Below are positions 8,459-17,411 of a stretch of 39,187 nucleotides of DNA, in pieces (position 1 is the stretch's first letter; each line of letters starts with the position of its first letter). The translations under genes and the position numbers were made by a program. Under the pieces are notes generated by a model that had not been told where the DNA came from, did no database searches, and worked only from the letters and a program-made list of their open reading frames with translations. Source of the DNA: an uncultured Chlorobiaceae bacterium (GTDB lineage Bacteria; Bacteroidota; Chlorobiia; Chlorobiales; Chlorobiaceae); NCBI GenBank assembly GCA_903869365.1, contig CAIPYV010000076.1, positions 1 to 39,187 of the forward strand. The letters are read 5' to 3'.

Positions 8459-8752
8459 TCAGACCACTTCGTTCAGGCCAACAAAGCGCTTACGATAAAG
8501 AAAATACTGAAGCAGGCGGGCTTTTTTAATATTGGGATCACTGGCTTCAAGCCTGTGTTTTTTCCCTGTCCTGGTAACCACATCAAGCGTCCCGTCATCA
8601 TTGACGCAGGCAACTTTCCAAAACTTGTCTACCACATAATGATACTCCTCACCATGCTCCAGAGGATAAACCTGCTTAGCCCTGGGACCAGGACAAAAAG
8701 AACTTTTAGGCTTATGGTAAACAATCTTGTCACCGACCCTGAACTGTATCAT
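8459..8752 (-). CDS. Small conserved-looking protein, SH3-like N-terminus, unknown function
   Basis: This 97-residue protein starts MIQFRVGDKIVYHKPKSS, which resembles SH3/KOW-like or CarD-type small beta-barrels. A middle part (KVACVNDDGTLDVVTRTGKKHRL) and a basic C-terminus (KKARLLQYFLYRKRF) follow. There are no signal peptide or membrane segments. A very good Shine-Dalgarno (AAGGAGG, 5 bases before the ATG) supports the start and a real gene. It is separated from the upstream ArsA-like gene by about 117 bp, so it may have its own promoter. I do not recognise a specific family. Confidence 0.75.
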   Translation of the reverse strand: MIQFRVGDKIVYHKPKSSFCPGPRAKQVYPLEHGEEYHYVVDKFWKVACVNDDGTLDVVTRTGKKHRLEASDPNIKKARLLQYFLYRKRFVGLNEVV

Positions 8753-8869
8753 CTCGACCTCCTTTTCGGCCAGAAAACCGAACGTTATTAATAGTGATGT
8801 AACTGACTATGTATATAAAATATATCTATAAAAAACTATTTTTCCCCTGGATTATTTATCCACAGTGAG

Positions 8870-10045
8870 TTATTCAATAAACCGGATAATGAGTCGATTA
8901 TCTTCCATCTCGGCACCCTTTGTTTGTAGTGTTGCAAGAACTTGAGGAAGAACCATGTTGCGCCGGTGATTTCCAATACTGATAGTCAGTTCGTCACCGC
9001 TTTTACTAAGCTCTATCTTGTCTTTGGGAATACCAGGAAGAAAGAGCTCCAGATTGAACCCTTCTGGCGTCTGACTTATCTTAAAAGTAGTCTGATTGTA
9101 GTATACCTGTGCAGGATCCTCATCACCATAGAGTAACTCTTTAAGCTTTTCAAGTGCTTCAATGCCACATATTTCACGGGTATAAAGGGGTATCTCCTTA
9201 ACAGGTAGTGGAGTGAAATTGTCAATGATTTCCTGACGGTAAATCTTCTGATTCTCTTTCCAGTATCGGAAATACGGATCATGCACTTCTGAAGGAATAA
9301 TCCGGTTGGAAATCACCAGATCTACAGAAATATTATACAGACCAAGATAAGCATACGCTCGAAGAGACTCCTTGATCACCATTTTTTCGGGATTGGTTAC
9401 CAGACGCACAGAAGTAATGGTATGGTCAATCAGAATCTTGCCGAGTTCATTGATATGTTCATAAAACTCATAGGGAATATCCATCATCTTCCTGTCTGGA
9501 AGCGAAAAACCAGCAAGAGGACGAAAAATCGGCTCTACAAGCGGCCTGAGATAAAGGGCAACATTTTCCAGTGGCTTGTACAACCGTCTCATATACCACC
9601 CGGCTACCTCAGGGATGCTTAACAGCCTTAAGGCAGTCCCCGTCGGCGCTGAATCAATGATCATAACATCATAATGCCCCTCCTTGTGATGGCGAAACAC
9701 CCTCACAAGACCAAAAATCTCATCCATTCCCGGCAGAATGGCAAGTTCCTCGGCCTGCACACCATCAACTCCTCTGGCCTTTAAGACTTCGGTAATGTAG
9801 CGCTTGACGGTTCCCCAGTTCTCTTCAAGCTCCTGAAGCACATCGAGTTCTGCTCCCCAAAGATTGTCACAAATTTTTTTTGGCTGATGACCAAGCTCAA
9901 CGTCGAAACTGTCAGCAAGTGAATGGGCAGGATCAGTACTCAAGACAAGGGTTTTATAACCCAGTTCCGCACAACGTAACCCAGTAGCGGCAGCCATAGA
10001 GGTCTTGCCAACACCACCCTTACCAGTCATGAGAATAAGCCGCAT
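8870..10045 (-). CDS. ArsA/Get3-like ATPase with C-terminal HSP20-like domain
   Basis: This 391-residue P-loop ATPase starts [19 protein letters not shown], the deviant Walker A GKGGVGKT with the signature lysine. It continues with [15 protein letters not shown] (switch I/A-loop) and [19 protein letters not shown] (switch II). The last about 90 residues ([35 protein letters not shown] region) form an alpha-crystallin/HSP20-like domain. This architecture occurs in green sulfur bacteria and cyanobacteria. There is no metalloid-binding cysteine set, and no arsenic genes are adjacent, so arsenite transport is unlikely. A Get3-like chaperone or protein-targeting role is more plausible. The start at 10045 has GAGGAG in front. 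It lies 30 bp downstream of the HTH-PAS gene and is probably co-transcribed with it. Confidence 0.85.
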   Translation of the reverse strand: MRLILMTGKGGVGKTSMAAATGLRCAELGYKTLVLSTDPAHSLADSFDVELGHQPKKICDNLWGAELDVLQELEENWGTVKRYITEVLKARGVDGVQAEELAILPGMDEIFGLVRVFRHHKEGHYDVMIIDSAPTGTALRLLSIPEVAGWYMRRLYKPLENVALYLRPLVEPIFRPLAGFSLPDRKMMDIPYEFYEHINELGKILIDHTITSVRLVTNPEKMVIKESLRAYAYLGLYNISVDLVISNRIIPSEVHDPYFRYWKENQKIYRQEIIDNFTPLPVKEIPLYTREICGIEALEKLKELLYGDEDPAQVYYNQTTFKISQTPEGFNLELFLPGIPKDKIELSKSGDELTISIGNHRRNMVLPQVLATLQTKGAEMEDNRLIIRFIE

Positions 10046-10075
10046 ACAAACTCCTCGGGTATTGAGCAATAATAA

Positions 10076-10750
10076 CTAATTCTCTGCATGCCTCAGAATT
10101 ATGGCATATTCACTTAATTCTGTCATCATTTTGCCTCTTATATACAAACACCAGTCAACATTAATATACTCCCCACTCCCTGTTTTGAATCGCGACTGAA
10201 AGGAAACAATATCATCTCCCGAACGCGGGTGTTGGAGCGCGCTTTCAACTGCAGCATAATCTTCCGGATGGATTAAACTGGCAAACAAAACTCCTGATAG
10301 CGCACCCTTTGCATACCCTAAAAAGGTTTCGATCGATCCCGTTAAATCAACAAGACATTCTGCATGATCAATAACCGCATAAGCGTCAATCTCTGTCTTG
10401 CAGATATCGACACCTCTACCAGAGTGCATATTGAATTGCCTGAACAGATTATCGATTTCAACACGATGCCGTGACACTGCCATGACATTACTGAGCGGAG
10501 CCACCACAGCATCACCTTTCGCATATCCACTCTGCAGCCATTTGATATCAGCACCATCTTTTTCGAGGCGCGCCAGCATTTTTTTACCCGGCTGGCATTT
10601 CCCCTTGAGATACGGAGTCATTTGTGCGGGATATTTTATCCCGGTTGTTCTGCAAAACGAGTTGATTGAACCATGTTTTTTCAGAATGTATTCCCTGAGG
10701 CGCTGACTGAATCCGCTGTTTGAAGCAACAAGAAGAGGCAATTCGTTCAT
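10076..10750 (-). CDS. HTH-PAS regulator or sensor protein
   Basis: This 224-residue protein has an N-terminal segment (about 10-70: FSQRLREYILKKHGSINSFC...YLKGKCQPGKKMLARL) that reads as an XRE/CI-type helix-turn-helix. A PAS domain follows at about 105-220 (AVIDHAECLVDLTGSIETFLGY...LIHPEDYAAVESAL...FKTGSGEYINVDWCLYIRG). The combination suggests a one-component regulator sensing a small ligand or redox state, but no cofactor residues can be named. The preceding TTG in frame is less likely than the ATG at 10750. It probably forms a unit with the ArsA-like gene, 30 bp downstream. Confidence 0.7.
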   Translation of the reverse strand: MNELPLLVASNSGFSQRLREYILKKHGSINSFCRTTGIKYPAQMTPYLKGKCQPGKKMLARLEKDGADIKWLQSGYAKGDAVVAPLSNVMAVSRHRVEIDNLFRQFNMHSGRGVDICKTEIDAYAVIDHAECLVDLTGSIETFLGYAKGALSGVLFASLIHPEDYAAVESALQHPRSGDDIVSFQSRFKTGSGEYINVDWCLYIRGKMMTELSEYAIILRHAEN

Positions 10751-10858
10751 CAATACTTTTGTATTCTATGGTGCTTGATTGAGATATAACTATATGTAGA
10801 TAAATATAAAGCTAATTGATTGACTTTTCCACACAGTTTTATGTATAGAGAGTGTCTT

Positions 10859-12772
10859 TCAGATCTGAACGAGAAGGCCTATCTCAATGACCTGACCAGC
10901 AGGAAGATTATAGTATGCTGTTGCACTGAGCGCATTACGGGCCATTAAAGCAAAAAGTTTTTTTCGCCACAACTCCATTTTAGACTTGATTCCTGTTACA
11001 ATTTTTTCCCGACTCAGGAAAAAGCTGATGGCTTCAGGTTTGAATCCCAACCCCTGATGGTTTGCCAAGGCAATCACCTGACGGATATTTGGATATTCAA
11101 GAAATCCGTACCTCGCCACAACCTTGAAAAAACCGTCATCCAGCTTTGTTACCTCTACTTTATGACTCCCCCGAACCCTCGGAACCCTTTCAACACTGAA
11201 ATGAAACAGCGCTACTTCCGAATGCAGCACCTTGTTATGTCGAAGATTATGCAGCATGGCCATTGGAATCGTATCAGGATTAGCTGTCAGATAGACCGCC
11301 TGACCATTCACTCTCTGAGGCTGCTGCAATAAGAGACTTTGCAAAAACTCTTCTACCGTCAATGTCCGCTCCTTCAACTGTTGAAGCAGAAGCAAACGAC
11401 CCTGATTCCAAGTAATCATAAGGGTAAATACGGCAAGACCTATCAACAACGGAAACCATGCACCATGAAAGAGTTTGGTCATACTTGCTCCGAAAAATGA
11501 AAGATCAATAATTGCAAAAAAGCTGATCATGACATGAAGAGCTGTCCTGTTCCATTGCCAGATATCACTCGCAACGTAATAAAATAAAATAGTCGAAATC
11601 AGCATGGTTGCGGTTACGGCAACACCGTAAGCCGCAGCAAGATGGCTTGACGAACCGAAGCCGGCTACAAGACCGATGGTTGCAATCATTAACGTCCAGT
11701 TAGCCGCTGGAACATAAATTTGCCCTATGTGCCTTGCAGAGGTATGCGTCACCGTCAAACGGGGGAGATAGCCAAGTTGGATAGCCTGCTGAGTCAAAGA
11801 AAAAACGCCGGTGATCAGCGCCTGAGAAGCAATAATGGTTGCAGATGTAGCCAGAACAACCATCGGAATCATTGCCCATGATGGCACAAGGCCGTAAAAA
11901 GGATTGTGCGACTGCTGAGGAAAAGTCAGCAGCAGCGCCCCCTGTCCGAAGTAGTTCATCAGCAATGCCGGAAGAACAAGCAGTACCCAGGTCAATCGGA
12001 TGGGACTTTTGCCGAAATGACCCATATCTGCATAGAGAGCCTCCGCTCCAGTAACAGAAAGAAAAACTGCTCCAAGAACCATAAAGCCCTGAATATGATT
12101 ACTGAACAAAAAAGAAATACCGTACCAGGGAAGTATCGCCTGCAGTACCTGTGGATATCGGAAAATTTCAACTAACCCGAGAATACCGATAACAGCAAAC
12201 CAAAGAAAGATAATCGGACCAAAAAGTGCACCGACTTTTGCTGTACCATGATGCTGAAACAGGAAAAGAGCTGCCAGTACTACAATAGTAACCGGTATAA
12301 CAAGATCCTTGAAGGCCGGAGCAATAATCTGAACTCCTTCTACGGCACTGAGCACGGAAATTGCCGGAGTAATCATTCCATCCCCATAGAGCAAAGCAGC
12401 CCCGAACAAACCGATAGCAACCAGAAACCAGCGTTCATAGCCATTTTTTTTGCTATGCGTGATAATCAATGCTGTAAGAGCCAGAATTCCCCCCTCTCCA
12501 TCGTTATCAGCTTTCATGATAAAGGTCAGGTATTTCAGGCTGACAATCAGAAGAAGAGACCATACAAGCAGTGAAAGAACTCCAAGAACATTCGCTTGTG
12601 TCACTGGAATACTATAGTCACCATGAAAACACTCACGGAGAGCATAGAGAGGGCTGGTGCCGATATCACCGAATACCACCCCAAGGGCCGCAAGAGAGAG
12701 TCCAGCGAACCGTTTCAGACCGGATTCCCCTGAATGGAGAGTTACATCTTTCTTTTCAGAGAGTGTTGACAT
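10859..12772 (-). CDS. kup: Kup family low-affinity potassium transporter
   Basis: This 637-residue membrane protein carries the KUP signature near the N-terminus (LSLAALGVVFGDIGTSPLYALRE). About 12 hydrophobic segments follow up to about residue 450, with family motifs GEGGILAL, GDGMITPAISVLSAVEG and SVTGAEALYADMGHFG. The soluble C-terminal domain (about 475-637) contains 'GQAVYLTANPDTIPMAMLHNL'. Length and motifs are those of a full Kup K+:H+ symporter. The gene stands alone, with a 474-bp gap upstream. No K+ regulatory element was recognised. Confidence 0.95.
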   Translation of the reverse strand: MSTLSEKKDVTLHSGESGLKRFAGLSLAALGVVFGDIGTSPLYALRECFHGDYSIPVTQANVLGVLSLLVWSLLLIVSLKYLTFIMKADNDGEGGILALTALIITHSKKNGYERWFLVAIGLFGAALLYGDGMITPAISVLSAVEGVQIIAPAFKDLVIPVTIVVLAALFLFQHHGTAKVGALFGPIIFLWFAVIGILGLVEIFRYPQVLQAILPWYGISFLFSNHIQGFMVLGAVFLSVTGAEALYADMGHFGKSPIRLTWVLLVLPALLMNYFGQGALLLTFPQQSHNPFYGLVPSWAMIPMVVLATSATIIASQALITGVFSLTQQAIQLGYLPRLTVTHTSARHIGQIYVPAANWTLMIATIGLVAGFGSSSHLAAAYGVAVTATMLISTILFYYVASDIWQWNRTALHVMISFFAIIDLSFFGASMTKLFHGAWFPLLIGLAVFTLMITWNQGRLLLLQQLKERTLTVEEFLQSLLLQQPQRVNGQAVYLTANPDTIPMAMLHNLRHNKVLHSEVALFHFSVERVPRVRGSHKVEVTKLDDGFFKVVARYGFLEYPNIRQVIALANHQGLGFKPEAISFFLSREKIVTGIKSKMELWRKKLFALMARNALSATAYYNLPAGQVIEIGLLVQI

Positions 12773-13246
12773 GGTCGATCAAGAAAAAAAATGGCCGAGG
12801 AGCGCCCGGTTAAAATTCAAACCCCATACTGAATTGCATTACTGAGCAAAATGAGGCGCGCGTTAATATAGCCAATAGTTAAGAAAGATAAATCAACTAT
12901 CCCATCCAACGGGGCGGAATGCGCCTCAGCCTATCCATCCCGAAGCCACTGCCCACTAGTGAATATTATTCATAATAATGAATAATTCACCGATCATTCA
13001 ACATAAAAATTTTATAAACCAAAACAGCAATTAACCCAAAAATAGTGGTCAAAATGGTGGTCATACCAGATCAAAACCGCTGTTAAACGCTTTAAAAACA
13101 GGGTTTTCTATGACTATTGTTTGCTTTGTATTATTTTTATTATATTAATGCCTGTAGCAAGACTGAATGGTATATTGATTTTTATTCATTTTACCACCTC
13201 TTTTCAATGTACTGTTTCATGAACAGCACCTTAAACCGATGAGTCT
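12773..13246. other. Intergenic region between divergent kup and rlpA
   Basis: No gene is visible here. It must hold the kup promoter (leftward) and the rlpA promoter (rightward). It contains a dyad at 12959-12990 (listed separately) and a short imperfect direct repeat ATAGTGGTCA / AATGGTGGTCA near 13042-13061. The rest is AT-rich without recognisable structure. Confidence 0.5.
12959..12990. promoter_or_regulatory. AT-rich dyad, possible operator
   Basis: ATTATTCAT and ATGAATAAT are perfect 9-bp arms around the 4-base spacer AATA. They extend outward with GTGA/TCAC after a 2-base bulge. The whole element spans 32 bp, between kup and rlpA, about 190 bp from the first and 260 bp from the second. 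An AT-rich dyad like this is compatible with a regulator of the Fur or similar type, but nothing identifies the protein. Confidence 0.4.
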
Positions 13247-13744
13247 ATGACGTATGACAAACAATTTTTTTCTTTATCATTTTTCGCAATTCTGATCGCA
13301 ATCGGCTTCTCATTAAGCCTGAACGGAATTCATTTTTCAAGCATAGCAGCACACTTCAATCCATTCTTTAACTCCGCTGAAGCAGCCCAGCAATCAAGCA
13401 CAACGGAAACCGCTTCAGATAAAACCAACGAACTGCTTCTTATTAGTGAAGGCAAAGCATCCTATTACGCCAATCAGTTTCACGGTAAAAAAACGGCGAA
13501 CGGCGAAACGTTCAATATGCATAAACTGACCGCAGCACATCCTTCTTTGCCTTTCGGTACCTGGGTTAGAGTAACAAACCTGAACAATGACAAGGATGTC
13601 ATCGTTCGCATTAATGATCGCGGACCGTTTATCAAAGGAAGAATCATCGATCTCTCTAATGATGCAGCCAAAGAAATAGGAATTATGCACTCAGGCACTG
13701 TTCGCGTAAAACTTGAAGCGCTCAAATCAGAACCATCAGCATAA
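13247..13744 (+). CDS. rlpA: RlpA-like septal ring lytic transglycosylase family protein
   Basis: This 165-residue protein has a hydrophobic N-terminal export signal or anchor (about 7-27). The double-psi beta-barrel domain of RlpA (about 68-160) contains GKASYYANQFHGKKTANGE, AAHPSLPFGTWVRVTNL, VIVRINDRGPF and RIIDLSNDAAKEIG. The catalytic-type residues of the family (the NDRGPF Asp and the upstream HGKKTANGE His/Glu region) are present. It acts on naked glycan strands in the cell wall. There is no lipobox cysteine and no SPOR domain, so this is the minimal form. The methyltransferase gene is convergent. Confidence 0.88.
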   Translation: MTYDKQFFSLSFFAILIAIGFSLSLNGIHFSSIAAHFNPFFNSAEAAQQSSTTETASDKTNELLLISEGKASYYANQFHGKKTANGETFNMHKLTAAHPSLPFGTWVRVTNLNNDKDVIVRINDRGPFIKGRIIDLSNDAAKEIGIMHSGTVRVKLEALKSEPSA

Positions 13745-13755
13745 GTCCCTTGTAG

Positions 13756-13780
13756 GTTGGGGTGACTCCTGAACCCCAAC
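13756..13780. other. Hairpin between convergent rlpA and methyltransferase genes
   Basis: GTTGGGGT (13756-13763) and ACCCCAAC (13773-13780) form a perfect 8-bp stem with a 9-base loop, 11 bp after the rlpA stop. No T-run follows on either strand, so it may be an mRNA 3'-end stem or a weak bidirectional terminator. Confidence 0.45.
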
Positions 13781-13811
13781 AAAGCTCATAAAATCGGCCT
13801 TTTTGGGAACG

Positions 13812-13859
13812 AAACAGCAAACGTTCTGAGGCGTTTGGCTATGGAAACCTTTGCTGTTT
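13812..13859. repeat. Inverted repeat at the 3' end of the methyltransferase gene
   Basis: AAACAGCAAA (13812-13821) and TTTGCTGTTT (13850-13859) are perfect 10-bp arms separated by 28 bases. They straddle the stop codon of the leftward methyltransferase gene. No poly-T follows. It could stabilise or end the transcript. Confidence 0.4.
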
Positions 13860-14564
13860 TGTAAAAACCATGACCAGTCCGGAATCTCGATCATTCCTGT
13901 ACCCTGATTTATCGAAACCGGCATAAACACCCGCCAGAGAGAATCCCGCATCCTGGTGCAAACGAAGCAGAGCATCAGAAGTAATTGGATAGAGCTGAAA
14001 TTGCTCGTTGAACACACTTACTCCGTCAACAGTAAGCTCCACTTCAAAAGCCACCCCTTCATGCGAAATCCGAGAATATCGACGACGAAAGATCACCATT
14101 CCATCTCCAATGGTTTTAACTGGAAAAGGATACTCGTTGAAGCCCAGCAGGTAGTCCCAGTTCACCACCTGCACAATCCAGAACCCACCTGTTTCAAGTG
14201 CTGCATAACCATCAGCAAGGAAATTTTTTAACCGTTCATGGGTAATGTGGGCGATGACATTACCTATCGAATAGATAAGCTGAAAAGAAACCTGAAGAGA
14301 ACCAATCTCTGTGATGTCCATGCATCGAAATACCCCATGCGGGTAGGCAATTGTCGCAGCGTCAATCATCATCCGATCAAGATCAATCCCTGTAACCCGG
14401 AAACCATCACGCAGAAACATGCCGCAATAGTGACCAGGTCCACATCCAGCATCAAGCACCGCTCCCGGGGATCTTCCCGCGTACTCCCGCAGAAAAGCAT
14501 AGACCTGCTTCCTGACAGGAAAGATCAGTTCATAATAAGGAGCAAAATCCGAATAAAATGACAC
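13839..14564 (-). CDS. Class I SAM-dependent methyltransferase
   Basis: This 241-residue Rossmann-fold methyltransferase has motif I VLDAGCGPGHYCGMFL (about 35-50), the acidic end of beta-2 VTGIDLDRMMIDAA, and motif II/IV-like LIYSIGNVIAHI. The substrate is not apparent. The start is GTG, with AGGAGG ten bases upstream. An ATG between them is in another frame. It lies 26 bp after the DsbD gene on the same strand and is probably the last gene of that operon. Confidence 0.85.
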   Translation of the reverse strand: MSFYSDFAPYYELIFPVRKQVYAFLREYAGRSPGAVLDAGCGPGHYCGMFLRDGFRVTGIDLDRMMIDAATIAYPHGVFRCMDITEIGSLQVSFQLIYSIGNVIAHITHERLKNFLADGYAALETGGFWIVQVVNWDYLLGFNEYPFPVKTIGDGMVIFRRRYSRISHEGVAFEVELTVDGVSVFNEQFQLYPITSDALLRLHQDAGFSLAGVYAGFDKSGYRNDRDSGLVMVFTKQQRFP

Positions 14565-14590
14565 GTTGCCATTACCTCCTGAGACGATCG

Positions 14591-16438
14591 TTATGAAGCC
14601 TTCAAATACTTGGTTATATGATCAATAAATTTATTGGCATCAAGAATCCCGACAATTCTGCTTTCAGGAATTTCCTTACCACTTTTATCAAAAAAAATGA
14701 TTCCGGGAGGCCCGAAAAGCCCAAATCGCTTCATTAAGGCACGATCATCATCGGTATTTCCAGTGACATCCACCTGGAGCAGGGTAAGGTTCTTGAACTG
14801 TTCAAGAACCTTTGGGTCATGAAAGGTAAACCGATCCATCTCCTTGCAAGCCACACACCAGTCTGCAAAAAAATCAAGCATAACAGGCTTGTTGGATGAT
14901 TGAAGCGCACGGTCAAGATCCGCAGTCGATCGGATACGGGTAAAATTCACCTTCTTCTCTTCACCTGAACCTGCCGTCGATATCGATGCTGCATGAAATT
15001 GCGCAAGGGGTTCCAGAGCATTCGTCCCGCCTGAAGCCGCTCCGACAAGTTCAAACACTCCGATAATAAACAAGACGATGCCAAAAGTTTTTCCAAAACG
15101 CTGGGCAATGGAGAGCTTGTCGGGCGAAGCTTTGAAAACACCAAGAAAAACCGCACAAAGTATGGCGAAAGCACCCCAGAAAAGCATGACCGCCGGAGCT
15201 GGTAGAATTGGTGAAACCATCCAGATAGCCACTGCGATCAACAGAAGACCGAACACATATTTAACACCGATCATCCATGCACCGGCCTTCGGCAACAGAC
15301 TGCCCGCAGACAACCCGACAAGCAGCAGGGGAACACTCATTCCCATCGCCATCGAAAAAAGGGCGAGGCCACCGAGAAACACATCACGTGTCTGGCTGAT
15401 ATAGACCAGAGTACCGGCAAGAGGAGCAGCAACGCAGGGGCCGACAATAAGTGCTGATAAAGCTCCCATAATAAAGACCCCTGCAAAACGGCCACCCTTT
15501 AAATTCCTTGATGTGTTGTTCAGTTTGTTTTGGATGGAGACCGGCATTTGCAGCTGATAAACATCGAACATCGAAAGAGAAAGAACCACGAGCAGTAGAG
15601 CAAACACCGCGAGAACCCATGGCTTTTGCAATGCGCCGGCAAGCCCCTCACCAGCTAATCCCGCCGCTACACCCAGACTGGTATAAACCAACGCCATTCC
15701 CAGACAGTACGCGACCGCCATTAAAAAGCTGCGGCGACGATTCACATCTCCCTCCCCAACAATAATTGAAGAAAGAATGGGTATCATCGGCAGAACACAA
15801 GGAGTAAAAGACAACAGCAGACCGAAGGCAAGAAACGCAAAAGAGATTTTCCACAAGCTTCCACCCGCAAGAGTGGCTTTGGCAAGAGAAAGATCATTGT
15901 CAGCAGTACTCTCTTTCGCCGTTCCCTGAGTAATCGGTTTATCCGTTCCAGGAGTATCTGTCACCGCCTGCTCAACCGCTGGCGAAAGTAACCCGGGCTT
16001 CTTAGGATCAACCTTGAAAAGACGAGTCATTGGTGGATAACAGAGGCCATCCTCAGCGCACCCCTGATACTCAACATGCAGAGTAAAGAGACCATCAGCC
16101 TTGACCAGAGGCACGTCAACCGTCAACTGGTCATGGTAGATCTCAATTTTTTCGCTGCCTGCAGGATCAGGTACCTTGATGCCTTTGGGTAAAACAGGCT
16201 GCTTCAACTCAGCGCTCCCGCTTTCAACACTGATCTTCACCTTGTCACGATAGAGCTTATACCCTTTGGCTATATCCCAATGCACGACAACTGAGTGGTT
16301 GTTCTTCAACTCCGCCTTGACATTGAAAGCCTGTTCCGGATCAAGAAAATCAGTCGCAAAACAAGCATGTACCCGAAGAAAAAGGGCAATCAGAGCGACA
16401 AAAAAAACGGCGTACCGCTTAAAAAAGTAATGATTCAT
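14591..16438 (-). CDS. dsbD: DsbD, thiol:disulfide interchange protein (transmembrane electron donor)
   Basis: This is a full-length three-domain DsbD of 615 residues. It has a signal peptide at about 1-28 and an N-terminal periplasmic domain with the redox pair Cys127/Cys133 (GCAEDGLCYPP). Eight membrane segments follow, with the conserved FTPCVLPMIP and VGPCVAAPLAG cysteines, then a C-terminal thioredoxin domain with Cys528/Cys531 (ADWCVACKEMD). It carries reducing equivalents from cytoplasmic thioredoxin to periplasmic partners. The gene lies downstream of TlpA, DUF4266 and ApbE in one direction. It could keep the TlpA-like protein and cytochrome c apoproteins reduced, which fits the many c-type cytochromes encoded further upstream. 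Confidence 0.93.
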   Translation of the reverse strand: MNHYFFKRYAVFFVALIALFLRVHACFATDFLDPEQAFNVKAELKNNHSVVVHWDIAKGYKLYRDKVKISVESGSAELKQPVLPKGIKVPDPAGSEKIEIYHDQLTVDVPLVKADGLFTLHVEYQGCAEDGLCYPPMTRLFKVDPKKPGLLSPAVEQAVTDTPGTDKPITQGTAKESTADNDLSLAKATLAGGSLWKISFAFLAFGLLLSFTPCVLPMIPILSSIIVGEGDVNRRRSFLMAVAYCLGMALVYTSLGVAAGLAGEGLAGALQKPWVLAVFALLLVVLSLSMFDVYQLQMPVSIQNKLNNTSRNLKGGRFAGVFIMGALSALIVGPCVAAPLAGTLVYISQTRDVFLGGLALFSMAMGMSVPLLLVGLSAGSLLPKAGAWMIGVKYVFGLLLIAVAIWMVSPILPAPAVMLFWGAFAILCAVFLGVFKASPDKLSIAQRFGKTFGIVLFIIGVFELVGAASGGTNALEPLAQFHAASISTAGSGEEKKVNFTRIRSTADLDRALQSSNKPVMLDFFADWCVACKEMDRFTFHDPKVLEQFKNLTLLQVDVTGNTDDDRALMKRFGLFGPPGIIFFDKSGKEIPESRIVGILDANKFIDHITKYLKAS

Positions 16439-16480
16439 AGAGTAATCGGAAAAAAATTATGAGATTCTTCAGAAACCACT

Positions 16481-17383
16481 TTACGTATTCTTGTAATACA
16501 TCTCGCCAAGATGATCCACAGCAAGATATCCCATCCCGGAATCTTCCAGAAAAGCCAATCCGTCAGCCTCTTTCAGCATTGCTATAGTCGAGTAGCTCCC
16601 GGCCGTAATGGCTAAAGGAGCCACAACCGTCACTGAACGCCAGTAGGTGACCGGATACCCTGAGCGTGGATGAATAATATGGCAGTAGCGATGGCCGTCC
16701 ACTTCAAAATAACGCTCATAATCGCCGCTTGTCGCTAATGCTCCGGTAACGAGAGGAATCGAAGCAATCGTACGGCCTTTATGACGCGGATCCTGAATCC
16801 CTATCAACCAGGGAGTTTCGTCAGGTTTTGGACCAACCACCCGTATATCCCCGGCAAGGTTAACATACCCATACCTGATACCTTTACTATAAACCAGAGC
16901 CGCAGCCCGATCAGCCGCATACTCTTTACCGAAGCCACCAAAATCTATCTCCATCTGTGCAACAGGTAAACGAATGGAGTTACCCTGACGCTCGACACTC
17001 TGCCAGTGAATCAAGCTGCATTGCCTCCTCAATACCTGCTGATCAGGCACCACAGCTTTTCCAAAATCCCAGGCCTTGCGCAAAACACCTGCCGTAATAT
17101 CAAACAGTCCACCACTGTTTTCATACAACGTATCAGCATACTGAAACAAGGAAAGTGTCTCAGCATCACACTCAACCAGCTCATCACCTGCAGCTGCGTT
17201 GATCCGCGAAACGATACTTTCCGGCCTGTAACGGGAGTACTGACGCTCTATTCTCGAAACTTCTTCAATGGCACACCCGGCAATTGACTGCGCTTCCTTT
17301 TTACTGACCCCTGCAATAACTATCTCACAGCCACATCCCATGGCTTCAAATCGAAAATGAAAGCTATCCATACTCCTCTTCAT
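16481..17383 (-). CDS. apbE: ApbE-like FAD:protein FMN transferase
   Basis: This 300-residue ApbE-family protein has the typical blocks SRIERQYSRYRPES, DFGGFGKEYAADRAA, YVNLAGDIRVVG, ATSGDYERYFEVDGHRYCHIIHP and a late TAGSYSTIAML. The enzyme attaches FMN from FAD to Thr/Ser of target proteins. The N-terminus (MKRSMDSFHFRFEAMGCG) shows no signal peptide or lipobox. An in-frame TGA a few codons upstream rules out a longer protein, so it seems cytoplasmic. A second ATG at 17371 is an alternative start. It sits between the DUF4266 lipoprotein and DsbD. Candidate targets in the locus are the two DUF3570 proteins, each with a Dxx(S)GA(S) motif. Confidence 0.9.
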   Translation of the reverse strand: MKRSMDSFHFRFEAMGCGCEIVIAGVSKKEAQSIAGCAIEEVSRIERQYSRYRPESIVSRINAAAGDELVECDAETLSLFQYADTLYENSGGLFDITAGVLRKAWDFGKAVVPDQQVLRRQCSLIHWQSVERQGNSIRLPVAQMEIDFGGFGKEYAADRAAALVYSKGIRYGYVNLAGDIRVVGPKPDETPWLIGIQDPRHKGRTIASIPLVTGALATSGDYERYFEVDGHRYCHIIHPRSGYPVTYWRSVTVVAPLAITAGSYSTIAMLKEADGLAFLEDSGMGYLAVDHLGEMYYKNT

Positions 17384-17411
17384 TATACATTGTCAGCCAC
17401 TGAGAGGTTTT

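Noticed and set aside
8870-10045. Arsenite efflux ATPase function
   Set aside because: No arsenic resistance genes nearby, a single ATPase domain with an HSP20-like tail, and no metalloid-binding cysteine set.
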